From assembly GCA_012521185.1 (NCBI GenBank), contig JAAYMV010000089.1, forward strand, positions 1 to 64,000: a stretch of DNA of 64,000 nt, read 5' to 3'. Positions 8,704 to 17,680 of the stretch are shown here, piece after piece (position 1 is the first letter of the stretch; the number at the start of each line of letters is the position of its first letter). Source of the stretch: Bacillota bacterium. Its GTDB lineage: Bacteria > Bacillota > Limnochordia > Darwinibacteriales > DTU012. The notes beneath the pieces were generated by a model. That model ran no database searches, had not been told where the DNA came from, and was given only the letters and a program-made list of their open reading frames with translations. Both the position numbers and the translations under genes were made by a program.

Positions 8704-9858
8704 CTACATCTCCTCATCATCTTCTAACTGTAATTTTGTTAATCTAAAAGCCGATAATGTCATCAATGCAATGGCAACTAATAATACCTGTAGTCCTATT
8801 GCTGTACCACTATTATCAGCAATTACTCCAACTAAACCAGGTAGGAATGTTCGACCTAGAGCACCAAAAAAGATTAATAAACCTGTAACTGTTCCTGTGT
8901 ATTCTGGAAACAACTTGGTACCTAAAGCCAAACTAGTTGGTAATAAGGTAGCGAAAAATACACCTGTTAAGGCAAATCCGATTCCTATTATAATTGGATT
9001 ATGGCTAAATACTGCCAAAGAAGCACTGAAGCAAGATAAAAATGCTCCACCTAATAGTATTTTAGCATAGGTAAGTCTGCGGGAGATAAACACTACAAAT
9101 AAACGTCCCACAGCTAATCCTGCACTATACAAAGTTAAGACTAAAGAAGCATAAAAATTACTTAAGTGATGGGTTCTGGTTAAATGAGTATTGATCCAAC
9201 CTATGTACGCTGTTCCTGTACCAGTATAACAGAACATAATTACACCTAAAAGCAGCATTTCTGGCTGTAAAGCAATACTACTTAAACTTTTCCAAGGAGA
9301 AACTCTGCTTCGAGCAACCTTGGGATAATTTTGACTATACATATAAATTAAATAGAGAACCATTATGCCAATGGTTACAGTAAATAATAAACGCCAGTTA
9401 AAATAGGTAATCATTAAACCAGCTAATAAAGGTCCACACAAAGCACCAACTCCAAACCAAAAGTGAAGCTGATTTAAATCAGAACCTTTATTTTTACTAG
9501 TAGAGGCAATTAATGAATTCAGACCTGAATCTGTAGTACCAAAACCAATACCTGTTAGTAACCAAATAGCTAGCGCTAAACTGGCTGAAGATGTGGTATT
9601 AAAAATCACCAGTCCAATTACCCATAGACTAATACCACTTAAAATCACTTTACGATGCCCTATAGCATCAGAAAGCATTCCAGCAAACAACACGGCAATT
9701 AACATGCCTATTCCTCTAAATGAATATAACATCCCTGCTTCAGTAAGGGATAGATTAAATTCTCCGATTAATGCAGGCAAAGTAGGCCCGAGAATTGTGA
9801 AGCTAAAGCCATAAAGGAAAAGACCTACAAATGCACCGAAATATCTGTTTCTGATAAT
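8704..9858 (-). CDS. MFS transporter with apparent ATT start codon
   Basis: Major facilitator permease with about 12 helices. The only standard start in frame (TTG at 9780) would remove the first membrane helix. In-frame codons upstream encode a proper first segment (RYFGAFVGLFLYGFSFTILGP), and an in-frame stop lies shortly above. The only initiation-like position is ATT at 9858, directly preceded by AGGAGG, giving 384 aa, a normal MFS length. Seen: the loop 2-3 motif GMLSDAIGHRKV. Substrate unknown. It overlaps the upstream 89-aa gene by 34 bases and sits five bases before ynbB. Confidence 0.8.
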   Translation of the reverse strand: MIRNRYFGAFVGLFLYGFSFTILGPTLPALIGEFNLSLTEAGMLYSFRGIGMLIAVLFAGMLSDAIGHRKVILSGISLWVIGLVIFNTTSSASLALAIWLLTGIGFGTTDSGLNSLIASTSKNKGSDLNQLHFWFGVGALCGPLLAGLMITYFNWRLLFTVTIGIMVLYLIYMYSQNYPKVARSRVSPWKSLSSIALQPEMLLLGVIMFCYTGTGTAYIGWINTHLTRTHHLSNFYASLVLTLYSAGLAVGRLFVVFISRRLTYAKILLGGAFLSCFSASLAVFSHNPIIIGIGFALTGVFFATLLPTSLALGTKLFPEYTGTVTGLLIFFGALGRTFLPGLVGVIADNSGTAIGLQVLLVAIALMTLSAFRLTKLQLEDDEEM

Positions 9859-10094
9859 GGTTCCTCCTTTCCATGGTCTTTATTAGTATTCGTTATTAGG
9901 TAGGCTTTTCCCTTCCCTCCGCAAAGCGAACATTTCCCTTGGCGATAGCTAACTTTTCTTAAATACAAAATACCATCAGCATGACCTTCTAGTTTTCCAC
10001 GTTTTCTGCCACGATTATAGCCGAAAGAAAATATAATAAAAGTCCAAACTAACAATATTAAACAAGCTAGATCAAAAAGAGCTATTTCAGGCAT
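9825..10094 (-). CDS. Small membrane protein with CxxCxGxG motif
   Basis: An 89-aa protein with one N-terminal membrane helix (about 5-25), a basic stretch (NRGRKRGK) that predicts a cytoplasmic tail, and a single CSLCGGKGKAY element resembling one repeat of the DnaJ zinc-binding region. The ATG at 10094 with GGAGGG is preferred over ATGs at 10109 and 10118. It overlaps the end of the upstream membrane-protein gene by eight bases and the MFS gene start, which suggests translational coupling. Function not recognised; a single CxxC could bind metal as a dimer. Confidence 0.6.
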   Translation of the reverse strand: MPEIALFDLACLILLVWTFIIFSFGYNRGRKRGKLEGHADGILYLRKVSYRQGKCSLCGGKGKAYLITNTNKDHGKEEPLSETDISVHL

Positions 10095-10629
10095 TTCGTT
10101 CCCTCCCATTATTTCCATGGGATATGATTAATGCACTGCTTAGAACTAAGACAGATAATAAAGGTTGGAAAATTAAGCTTGAATAAAAGAATATTAAAAA
10201 TAACAAAGCTGCTCGCTCAAACCCTAACCAGACAGCTATATTTTTGCGACCTTCCTCCAGATCAAGCTTTTGGTCAAACAGGTCATCGATCAATTGAACA
10301 CTGCCAATAATCAAATATGACCAGATAGTTAAGGCCAAACCTGCAGCTATAATAGCGATAAAAATGGATATTAGAATTTCAACCCAACTAGGGACATTAG
10401 TAGGCAAAATCATAAATATGCTATCCATCATGCCAAATGAATAACAGGCTAGAAATAATACTGCTGTTAATTTCAAATTGATTAGGCAAGCAAGTAAGAT
10501 ACAAACTAAACAATAGATGTAATTTGCCGAATTAAAACTGAGTTCATCTTCATCTAATAAGTCATCTATGAACTTAATTACTATCCCGGTCAACATGATA
10601 GCAACAGCGCTAGAGATGGCGTTTAACAA
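10087..10629 (-). CDS. Membrane protein with paired acidic DDLxD motifs
   Basis: Unrecognised 180-aa integral membrane protein with about five helices. Two similar acidic motifs face each other in the two halves: KFIDDLLDEDE (about 19-29) and QLIDDLFDQKLD (about 111-122), each following a hydrophobic stretch. These recall the metal-diphosphate motifs of UbiA-type prenyltransferases, but the protein is far shorter than that family, so this is only a resemblance. The start is probably TTG at 10629 behind AAGGTG; an internal ATG at 10596 lacks an RBS. Overlaps the GTPase gene by 20 bases. Confidence 0.6.
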   Translation of the reverse strand: MLNAISSAVAIMLTGIVIKFIDDLLDEDELSFNSANYIYCLVCILLACLINLKLTAVLFLACYSFGMMDSIFMILPTNVPSWVEILISIFIAIIAAGLALTIWSYLIIGSVQLIDDLFDQKLDLEEGRKNIAVWLGFERAALLFLIFFYSSLIFQPLLSVLVLSSALIISHGNNGRERNA

Positions 10630-11218
10630 ATTCCTTCACCTTCTTAAATCCAAGAGTATGTAAAGCAGATATTTCCAAGATTTGATGACCTGGAAATTCT
10701 GCTTTAATCTTTTCAATGCCTTCCATAGCTTCCGGTAGATCAATTTTATTAGCTAGAATTACATACCCTGGTTTTAGTTGACCAAATTGAGCCACTTGAA
10801 AATCAACTTCGCCAATAGTCTTTAAAATGTTGTTTTTCCCAATCTTTGCTGCGTCTAAAATATGTAGAATTATGTCGGCCTGACGAACAACCGCTAAAGT
10901 CTGGCTCATAGCGCGACGAATTTGTGGATCTTGATGAATTCCGTCCATCAAGCCTGCAGTATCAACGATTTCAAACTTCTTAATCCCTTTCCCCCATGGT
11001 AGTTCTAAAACTGCTGATTGAACAACCCTGGTGTAATGTGGGGTATCACTGACCAATAATTGTTTAGCCGCTTCTAACTCTAATGTTCTTGTATAAGAGC
11101 CTCGATGACTGTCCTGAAAAGTAAGGCTGATATCACTAGCGCCTAAGTAAATAGCAAAATTAATGGTAAATAAGGTTTTGCCCGCATTAGTCTGACCCAA
11201 AACTAGAATCTGTTTCAT
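10610..11218 (-). CDS. Small GTPase of the Era/Obg-like class
   Basis: A 202-aa single-domain GTPase. Seen: P-loop GQTNAGKT (8-15), G3 motif DTAG (86-89), NKID (157-160) and the SAL G5 motif (184-186), so the nucleotide site is complete. There is no additional RNA-binding or membrane domain. Its ATG overlaps the stop of the SpoVK-like gene as ATGA, and it is followed by the DDLxD membrane protein, suggesting the three work together. Bacillus has the GTPase HflX next to spoVK, but this protein is much shorter and is not HflX. Confidence 0.8.
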   Translation of the reverse strand: MKQILVLGQTNAGKTLFTINFAIYLGASDISLTFQDSHRGSYTRTLELEAAKQLLVSDTPHYTRVVQSAVLELPWGKGIKKFEIVDTAGLMDGIHQDPQIRRAMSQTLAVVRQADIILHILDAAKIGKNNILKTIGEVDFQVAQFGQLKPGYVILANKIDLPEAMEGIEKIKAEFPGHQILEISALHTLGFKKVKEFVKRHL

Positions 11219-12153
11219 GGTCCAACTTCCCCTTGAATATCTTCTTCAGTGATTTCCATTAAATCAGTTCGTGATAAATTTTTCATATTTACTAATCGTA
11301 CCGCTTGGCGCCGAATAGCTTTCTCGATAATATTTCTAACGGTTCGTGCATTACCAAAATTAGTTGTTTCAGCTGCCTTGAGCTCTTCGATTATCCGGTA
11401 GAGCTTGCGGCGAGCTCCTTTATTTAATTGATAATCTCTTTCCTGCAACATTAATTCTGCAATTTTAAACAACTCAAAGCTTGAGTAATCAGGAAATTCG
11501 ATTTGAATTGGAAAACGGGAGCTTAGTCCTGGATTTGTCTCCAAAAACTCTTTCATTGGCTCTGAATATCCTGCAAGAATAATAATTAGATTATTTCGTT
11601 GATCCTCCATAGTCTTCACCATGGTATCAATAGCTTCCTTACCAAAATCTTTTTCTCCACCTCTAGCTAAAGAATAAGCTTCATCAATGAATAGTATTCC
11701 ACCTGTAGCTTTACGCAGCTGTTCGCGAGTTTTTTGTGCGGTTTGTCCTATGTATTCGGCAACTAGGTCGGCTCGTTCTACTTCAACAAGATGTCCTTTG
11801 CTTAATACACCCATTTCCATGAAAAGTTTGCCAATTAAACGAGCTACTGTGGTTTTGCCAACTCCTGGATTGCCCGAAAAGATCATATGTAATACTACAG
11901 GCTCTGAAGCTAATTGCATTTGAACGCGTTTTTGCTGGATTTCAACGAAGGCATAGATCTCATGAATCAGCTGTTTAACAGATTCTAGACCAATTAATCG
12001 ATTTAATTCCTGTTGAATTTCTGCAATCTTATTTTCTTTGGACATCTCTAAGCTAATCTTACCTTCAGATGCAGATTTTCTAATAATTGATAATGCTTCA
12101 CTAACAGTGATATCGCCATTTTCCACTAAACTAAAAACACGCTCTTGATTCAT
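11215..12153 (-). CDS. spoVK: SpoVK-like AAA+ ATPase (CbxX/CfqX family)
   Basis: A 312-aa AAA+ protein with Walker A GNPGVGKT (94-101), Walker B ILFIDEAYS (153-161) and arginine finger in SSRF (Arg213). This is the CbxX/CfqX subgroup, whose sporulation member SpoVK is needed for spore maturation in Bacillus. The N-terminal 45 residues form an extra helical segment. Gene order miaA-spoVK matches Bacillus, except that hfq is absent between them. The RBS GGGAGTG lies in an inverted repeat that may sequester it. The assignment as SpoVK rather than another CbxX paralogue rests on context. Confidence 0.85.
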   Translation of the reverse strand: MNQERVFSLVENGDITVSEALSIIRKSASEGKISLEMSKENKIAEIQQELNRLIGLESVKQLIHEIYAFVEIQQKRVQMQLASEPVVLHMIFSGNPGVGKTTVARLIGKLFMEMGVLSKGHLVEVERADLVAEYIGQTAQKTREQLRKATGGILFIDEAYSLARGGEKDFGKEAIDTMVKTMEDQRNNLIIILAGYSEPMKEFLETNPGLSSRFPIQIEFPDYSSFELFKIAELMLQERDYQLNKGARRKLYRIIEELKAAETTNFGNARTVRNIIEKAIRRQAVRLVNMKNLSRTDLMEITEEDIQGEVGP

Positions 12154-12157
12154 TAGC

Positions 12158-12221
12158 TTTCACTCCCAGCCTTTTTGGCATATTTGCCACTACCTAATAT
12201 ATATACGTTAGTGGAGTGAAA
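12158..12221 (-). promoter_or_regulatory. Inverted-repeat leader over the spoVK RBS
   Basis: On the minus strand TTTCACTCC (12221-12213) can pair with GGAGTGAAA (12166-12158), which contains the Shine-Dalgarno of spoVK. The overlapping CCACTA (12214-12209) can instead pair with TAGTGG (12192-12187). The two pairings exclude each other. A small GGCA-AATA-TGCC hairpin lies between. It could be an RNA switch or an operator; the transcription start is not known. Confidence 0.4.
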
Positions 12222-12242
12222 ATGTTTCTTATTCTGTAAAAG

Positions 12243-12268
12243 CAAAAAGGCTACTATCTAGGTAGCCT
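12243..12268 (-). terminator. Terminator after miaA
   Basis: Seven-bp stem AGGCTAC/GTAGCCT with a 7-base loop, then TTTTTGCTTTT on the minus strand; overlaps the miaA stop codon and ends the mutS-mutL-miaA unit. Confidence 0.75.
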
Positions 12269-13184
12269 GTAATTCTACGATTTTACTTTGAATTTGATTG
12301 ATGATCACTTCTATTCGTGTCTGATCTAAGTCAAACCATTGAATGCGTTTATCCCGACGAAACCAAGATAATTGACGTTTTGCATAACGACGAGTATCTC
12401 GTTTTAATACATAGATCGCTTCTTCAAGGGTCAAATGCCCGTGTAAAAATAAGGCGATTTCTTTATAACCAATAGCTTGCAAAGCAGTAGGCTGTTCAGG
12501 GTATTTGATTAATAAATCGACTACCTCGTTAACTAAACCCATCTTAATCATTTGGTCGACTCGAGTTTCAATCCTTTGATAAAGCTTAGTCCGCTCTCGA
12601 TTTAGTCCAATAAAAATCGGCCGATACTTTCGCTCATGAACCTCCATTTTACTTTGTAATTCTGTAATGGTCTTGCCTGTAGTATGATAAACCTCTAACG
12701 CTCTAATTATCCGCCGATGATCATTGGGATGAAGTCGCTTAGCTGATTCAGGATCAATTTCAATTAACTGTTTATGTAAGCTGTCTGGCACATCTTTGGC
12801 TTGCTGTTGTAGTTGCTTGCGTAATGTTGGATCGGCACCAGAATCTGGGAACAAAAATCCATCAAATAATGCATTAATATACAGCCCAGTTCCTCCAGCA
12901 ATGATTGGTAAGCGATTTCGCGCTACGATTTCCTCAATTTTAGATTCTGCCAATCTGACATAATCAGCAACGTTAAATCTCTCGTTAGGATCAACAATAT
13001 CAATTAAATGATGTGGAATTAATTCTTGCTCATACTGAGATGGCTTTGCTGTTCCTATATCCATCTCCCGATAGACTTGCATCGAATCCGCAGAGATAAT
13101 TTCACCATTTAACTTTTGGGCAAGCTTAATTGCTAATTCGCTTTTCCCCACTGCTGTTGGTCCTACTAAAACTAAAACTATCAA
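12258..13184 (-). CDS. miaA: tRNA dimethylallyltransferase MiaA
   Basis: A 308-aa enzyme that adds a dimethylallyl group to A37 of tRNAs reading U-starting codons. P-loop GPTAVGKS (8-15), the DSMQVYREMDIGTAKP substrate motif and AGGTGLYI are all present. MiaB, which methylthiolates the product, is encoded 5 kb away in the window. The start is TTG at 13184, five bases after the mutL stop, with AGGTGA inside the mutL end. Third gene of a mutS-mutL-miaA unit. Confidence 0.95.
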   Translation of the reverse strand: MIVLVLVGPTAVGKSELAIKLAQKLNGEIISADSMQVYREMDIGTAKPSQYEQELIPHHLIDIVDPNERFNVADYVRLAESKIEEIVARNRLPIIAGGTGLYINALFDGFLFPDSGADPTLRKQLQQQAKDVPDSLHKQLIEIDPESAKRLHPNDHRRIIRALEVYHTTGKTITELQSKMEVHERKYRPIFIGLNRERTKLYQRIETRVDQMIKMGLVNEVVDLLIKYPEQPTALQAIGYKEIALFLHGHLTLEEAIYVLKRDTRRYAKRQLSWFRRDKRIQWFDLDQTRIEVIINQIQSKIVELQAT

Positions 13185-13189
13185 TTACT

Positions 13190-15022
13190 TCACCTGCCGA
13201 ATCGCCTTAAAATTTCCTGTTCCTCAATTTTGATAATTATTGGACGTCCATGTGGACATGTAAATGGATTACTAGTTTTTGCCAATTTTTCCAGAAGTTG
13301 CCGAATTTCTGCTTCATGCAGCCGCTCTCCAGCTTTTACTGCACCCTTACATGCTAAATTAATCGCTATTTGCTCTCGCGGATTTTCATTTTGTTCAATA
13401 TCATCGAGAATCTCTAAAATATCAGCTTCTGTGAATTTGTCTTTGTCTGATAAATATTGAGGTAACCCTCGTAACAGGAAGTCACTTCCACCAAAAGGCT
13501 CAATGTCGATGCCTAACCCCTGAAATTCGTATAAGTGTTCTATAATCCGTTGATAATCTTTTGCTGAAAACTGTAATGTTTGTGGTAAAATTTGTTGAAT
13601 ATATGGCTGGTAATCACTATTTACTAATTCTTCATATAAAATACGCTCGTGAACAATATGCTGATCAAGAATCCAAAGACCATTAGCAGTTTCCAATAAG
13701 ATATAGGACTGATGCAATTGCCCAATGATCCGACCGGTCAATAATCCTTCTTTTATATCTAAAGCATTTTGTGGCGGATTATTAAGTTGTTTAACGTATT
13801 CCCTAGGTTTAGGTTCTTCTTTTACTACTATTTCTTCCTTCTCGACAGTTTTTGTTGTCACACTATCTGCTACACTATCTGGCTGTTTTAATCCAAATAA
13901 AGCATCTACTTTTTCCCATGTTGCTGGCTGCCAGGGAAACAGATCCTGCACAGCTATTTGACGGTCTAATTTAGTTTGCTCAATTTGCTTGGTTACTTGA
14001 AGCTTTGGCTTTTCGGACAATGATACGCTCAGATCCTTACTTAGTAAACCTTGCTTGCAAGCTGTTAAAATCTCCTGGTAAACTCCCTGTTCATCTTGAA
14101 AGCGCACTTCAGCTTTAGTTGGATGAACGTTCACGTCTACCAACTCAGGATTCATAGAAATTAATAATACGTAAACTGGAAACTGACGTCGACCAAGCAA
14201 ACCTTGGTAAGCTTTCTCTACAGCACTAATAATTAATGGACTTTTAATTATTCGACCATTTAATACTGTAATCTGACCTTGACGGTTTCCCCTTGAGATT
14301 TCAGGTGGTGCTAAATAGCCTAATATTGAGCCAAAATAAGCCTGGTGATTTAATTTAACCATTTTATTGACATTAGCAAAATTTGACACAGCCCTAAGAG
14401 TTGTTAGTAATTCACCTTGTCCATGAGTTTGTAATATTAACTTATTATCAGCTACTAACTTAAATGCTATATGGGGGTGGGCTAAAGCAATATTGCTAAC
14501 AAAATCCACAATATAGCGCCTTTCTGTAGCACTAGTTTTTAAAAACTTATAGCGAGCAGGCGTATTATAAAATAATCGTCTAACTTCTACAGTTGTTCCT
14601 GGACTAATCCCTACTGGCTCAATAATAGACTGACCTGTATCTTCGATTCTAATTTGATAACCTTTCGGACTATCATGTTGGCGAGTTTTTAGCGTTAAAT
14701 CACTCACGCTAGCAATACTAGACAGAGCTTCGCCGCGAAAGCCTAAGGTCACTACATTAAATAAATCATTAACAGTAGATATCTTGCTGGTAGCGTGACG
14801 CATAAAAGCAATTTCCAAATCATCTGGATGGATTCCAATACCATTATCACTAACACGAATATATTCTTTGCCCCCATCCAAAATCTCTATCTCGATATTT
14901 GTAGCCTGAGCATCAATTGAATTTTCCACTAATTCTTTTACTACTGATGCTGGTCGTTCAATAACTTCACCGGCAGCAATTTTATGGGCAAGGTCTTCTG
15001 GTAATAACTGAATTCGCGTCAT
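13190..15022 (-). CDS. mutL: DNA mismatch repair protein MutL, endonuclease type
   Basis: A 610-aa MutL. The N-terminal GHKL ATPase has ENSIDA, DNGIGI and GFRGEAL. A variable linker spans about 340-430. The C-terminal dimerisation domain carries DQHIVHERILYEE, which fits the metal-binding endonuclease motif, and also the ACKGAVKAG and CPHGRP elements, so it should nick DNA as expected for a genome without MutH. I start at the ATG at 15022, two bases after the mutS stop, where AAGGAAG is well placed; the upstream in-frame TTG has none. Confidence 0.95.
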   Translation of the reverse strand: MTRIQLLPEDLAHKIAAGEVIERPASVVKELVENSIDAQATNIEIEILDGGKEYIRVSDNGIGIHPDDLEIAFMRHATSKISTVNDLFNVVTLGFRGEALSSIASVSDLTLKTRQHDSPKGYQIRIEDTGQSIIEPVGISPGTTVEVRRLFYNTPARYKFLKTSATERRYIVDFVSNIALAHPHIAFKLVADNKLILQTHGQGELLTTLRAVSNFANVNKMVKLNHQAYFGSILGYLAPPEISRGNRQGQITVLNGRIIKSPLIISAVEKAYQGLLGRRQFPVYVLLISMNPELVDVNVHPTKAEVRFQDEQGVYQEILTACKQGLLSKDLSVSLSEKPKLQVTKQIEQTKLDRQIAVQDLFPWQPATWEKVDALFGLKQPDSVADSVTTKTVEKEEIVVKEEPKPREYVKQLNNPPQNALDIKEGLLTGRIIGQLHQSYILLETANGLWILDQHIVHERILYEELVNSDYQPYIQQILPQTLQFSAKDYQRIIEHLYEFQGLGIDIEPFGGSDFLLRGLPQYLSDKDKFTEADILEILDDIEQNENPREQIAINLACKGAVKAGERLHEAEIRQLLEKLAKTSNPFTCPHGRPIIIKIEEQEILRRFGR

Positions 15023-15023
15023 A

Positions 15024-17591
15024 TTAATCTTCCTTATCAATTCTATCCTTTAAATCAGCTAAAAATTGCAACGCTTCCAAAGGAGTAGTTCGATTTAAAT
15101 CTAGACCTCTAATTTCTTGCAAAATTTCGTGTTCTATTTCACTAGCAGCCGCAGCAGGATGTTCTAAACTCTGAAATAGATTTAATTGTAGTGGTTTTTG
15201 TTGGTCAGCTTCTAACTGATATAACAGCACTTCAGCCCTTTCAATGATTGGTAAAGGCATTCCAGCCATTTTAGCTACATTAATCCCATAACTGCGATCC
15301 GCATTACCAGGCATGACTTTGTGTAAAAAGTAAACCTGGTTGTGTGCTTCTTCAACTGCCATTTTATAGGTGATTAATCCTTTTAGTTCTTTTTCTAGTT
15401 TAGTTAATTCATGATAATGCGTAGAAAATAAAGTCCGAGCTTTAATTCGATTATGAATAAACTCTACCACTGATTGAGCAATGGCCATGCCATCAAAGGT
15501 TGATGTTCCCCGACCAAGTTCGTCAAGAATAATTAAGGAACGTATGGTTGAGTTCTTAACTAAATTAGCTGTTTCTGCACATTCAACCATAAAAGTACTC
15601 TGGCCAGTACTTAAATCATCAGCTGCTCCAATACGGGTAAAAATCCGATCAACAAGCCCAATCCTGGCTGCACTGGCCGGTACAAAACTGCCCATTTGTG
15701 CCATAATCACAATTAAAGCTGTTTGTCGTAAATAAGTACTCTTCCCTGCCATATTTGGTCCAGTTAGCAATACAAAGAACTGATCTTCTCCCAAATTTAT
15801 GTCATTAGGAACAAAATTTGGTTGCAGTGCTTCTACAACTGGATGTCTGCCGTCTTTAATATCTAACACTAGATCTTCCGTAATCTCAGGACAAACATAA
15901 TTATTATTATAGGCTACTACAGCTAATCCTTGAAGAACATCAATAGTAGCTAAAATAGCTGAATTCTTTTGGATTTCAGAAATATAATCATTAACCTGAT
16001 TACGGATTTGGACAAACAATTCGTACTCTAAATCAGCACTACGCTCTTCTGCGCCTAAGATTAAAGCTTCTTTTTCTTTTAATTCTGGGGTGATGAACCG
16101 TTCAGCGTTAGCTAAGGTTTGTTTGCGTTGATAATCATCAGGAACATTAGCAAGGTTAGCTCTCGTTACCTCAATATAATAGCCAAAAACTTTGTTATAT
16201 CCAACTTTTAGAGATTTAATACCAGTTCGATTTCGCTCTTCAGCTTCTAAATTTGCTATCCATTGTTTACCATCACGTTTAGCAGCCCGTAATTGATCAA
16301 GCTCACTATTGAAACCATCTTTAATCAAATTACCCTCGCGAATGGTGATCGGAGGTTCTTCCACTATACTTTGTTCGATTAAAGTCACTAACTCAGATAA
16401 AGGATCTAACTGCCTGCTTAAATCCCCTAACATAGTCGGATTATTAGCTAATAATTCTTTGACGGCCGGAATTTGCTGTAATGAAACTTTTAATGCTAAT
16501 AAATCACGAGCATTACCACTGCCATTAACTAGTTTACTAAGCAATCTTTCTATGTCTAAAACCTTTGTTAGTGCCTCTTCTAACTCACTGCGTAACAGGG
16601 GATCATCAACTAAATAACCAATGGCCCTTTGCCGTTTTTTTATCTCTTCTATATTAATCAAAGGTTTTTCTAGCCAAGAACGCAGTAATCGTCCTCCCAT
16701 GCTAGTAACAGTTTCATCTAAGATTGATAATAAAGAACCTTTAGTTTTACCTTCTCTAATTGTTCTAGTTAACTCTAAATTATACTGGCTTGTTCCATCA
16801 ATTTGCAGAAAATCTGCTAACGAATATCTTGTAATATGGGTAATATGGGGTAAAGCCGCTTTCTGCGTTTCTTTAATGTAATTCAAGACTCCGCCAGCAA
16901 CTTGAATAAGTAATTCTTCTTGAAATCCAAGAGCAATAGTATTTTTTAAATTAAAATGTGTTAATAGCAGATGATGGCAACTTTCTAGAAACCAGTTTCT
17001 TGCTGGTGTTTTAGTTATTGTGGTTGGGTACACTTGACATATCTCTAATAACTCTTGATCCATAGTTTCTGATACAACTATTTCTGCTGGCTGTATTCGC
17101 ATTAATTCATCTTTTAATTTATCACTTGACTCTAATAAAGTTACTTTAAATTCGCCAGTAGACAAATCAATAATAGCTAAGCCATAATCATTGCAGTCAG
17201 TAGCCAAACCAACTAAATATACATTGCGCTTTTCTTCCAAATTACCTTCAATGAAAGTACCAGGTGAAATTACTCGAACAACATCTCGTTTTACTACACC
17301 TTTAGCCTGTTTCGGATCTTCTAATTGCTCACAAATAGCTACCCGGTAACCATTTTTAACGAGTTTCTCCAAATAGCCAGCTGCTGCATGATGCGGTACG
17401 CCACACATGGGAAGCCGGTCTTCCTTATTGCCTCGATCTCGACTAGTCAAGGTAATCTCTAAAACCTTAGAGGCTACTATGGCATCATCACCAAACAGCT
17501 CGTAAAAATCTCCTAAACGAAAGAATAACAGGGTATCTGGATATTGACTTTTTATATTTAAATATTGTTGCATCATCGGAGTTACTGTCAC
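15024..17591 (-). CDS. mutS: DNA mismatch recognition protein MutS
   Basis: An 855-aa MutS of normal length. The mismatch-reading Phe29-Tyr-Glu31 lies in GDFYELF, followed by connector, lever and clamp regions. The ATPase has Walker A GPNMAGKST (611-619), Walker B LIILDE (686-691) with the following GRGTSTFDG signature, and the STHYHEL segment. Start is GTG at 17591 with AGGTG; the ATG pair five codons later lacks spacing. It is the first gene of mutS-mutL-miaA, downstream of a terminator, so it should have its own promoter, which I could not define. Confidence 0.97.
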   Translation of the reverse strand: MTVTPMMQQYLNIKSQYPDTLLFFRLGDFYELFGDDAIVASKVLEITLTSRDRGNKEDRLPMCGVPHHAAAGYLEKLVKNGYRVAICEQLEDPKQAKGVVKRDVVRVISPGTFIEGNLEEKRNVYLVGLATDCNDYGLAIIDLSTGEFKVTLLESSDKLKDELMRIQPAEIVVSETMDQELLEICQVYPTTITKTPARNWFLESCHHLLLTHFNLKNTIALGFQEELLIQVAGGVLNYIKETQKAALPHITHITRYSLADFLQIDGTSQYNLELTRTIREGKTKGSLLSILDETVTSMGGRLLRSWLEKPLINIEEIKKRQRAIGYLVDDPLLRSELEEALTKVLDIERLLSKLVNGSGNARDLLALKVSLQQIPAVKELLANNPTMLGDLSRQLDPLSELVTLIEQSIVEEPPITIREGNLIKDGFNSELDQLRAAKRDGKQWIANLEAEERNRTGIKSLKVGYNKVFGYYIEVTRANLANVPDDYQRKQTLANAERFITPELKEKEALILGAEERSADLEYELFVQIRNQVNDYISEIQKNSAILATIDVLQGLAVVAYNNNYVCPEITEDLVLDIKDGRHPVVEALQPNFVPNDINLGEDQFFVLLTGPNMAGKSTYLRQTALIVIMAQMGSFVPASAARIGLVDRIFTRIGAADDLSTGQSTFMVECAETANLVKNSTIRSLIILDELGRGTSTFDGMAIAQSVVEFIHNRIKARTLFSTHYHELTKLEKELKGLITYKMAVEEAHNQVYFLHKVMPGNADRSYGINVAKMAGMPLPIIERAEVLLYQLEADQQKPLQLNLFQSLEHPAAAASEIEHEILQEIRGLDLNRTTPLEALQFLADLKDRIDKED

Positions 17592-17654
17592 TTACTTCAC
17601 CTCTTATCTTGCTAAATGGATTCGCTTCCCTGCTTGTTAAATCCTGCTCAAGCT

Positions 17655-17680
17655 AGAAAAGAGGCTACCGAAGTAGCCCC
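17655..17680 (-). terminator. UUCG-tetraloop terminator
   Basis: On the minus strand an 8-bp stem (one G-U) closes a cUUCGg tetraloop and is followed by TTTTCT. It ends the miaB unit. Confidence 0.8.
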
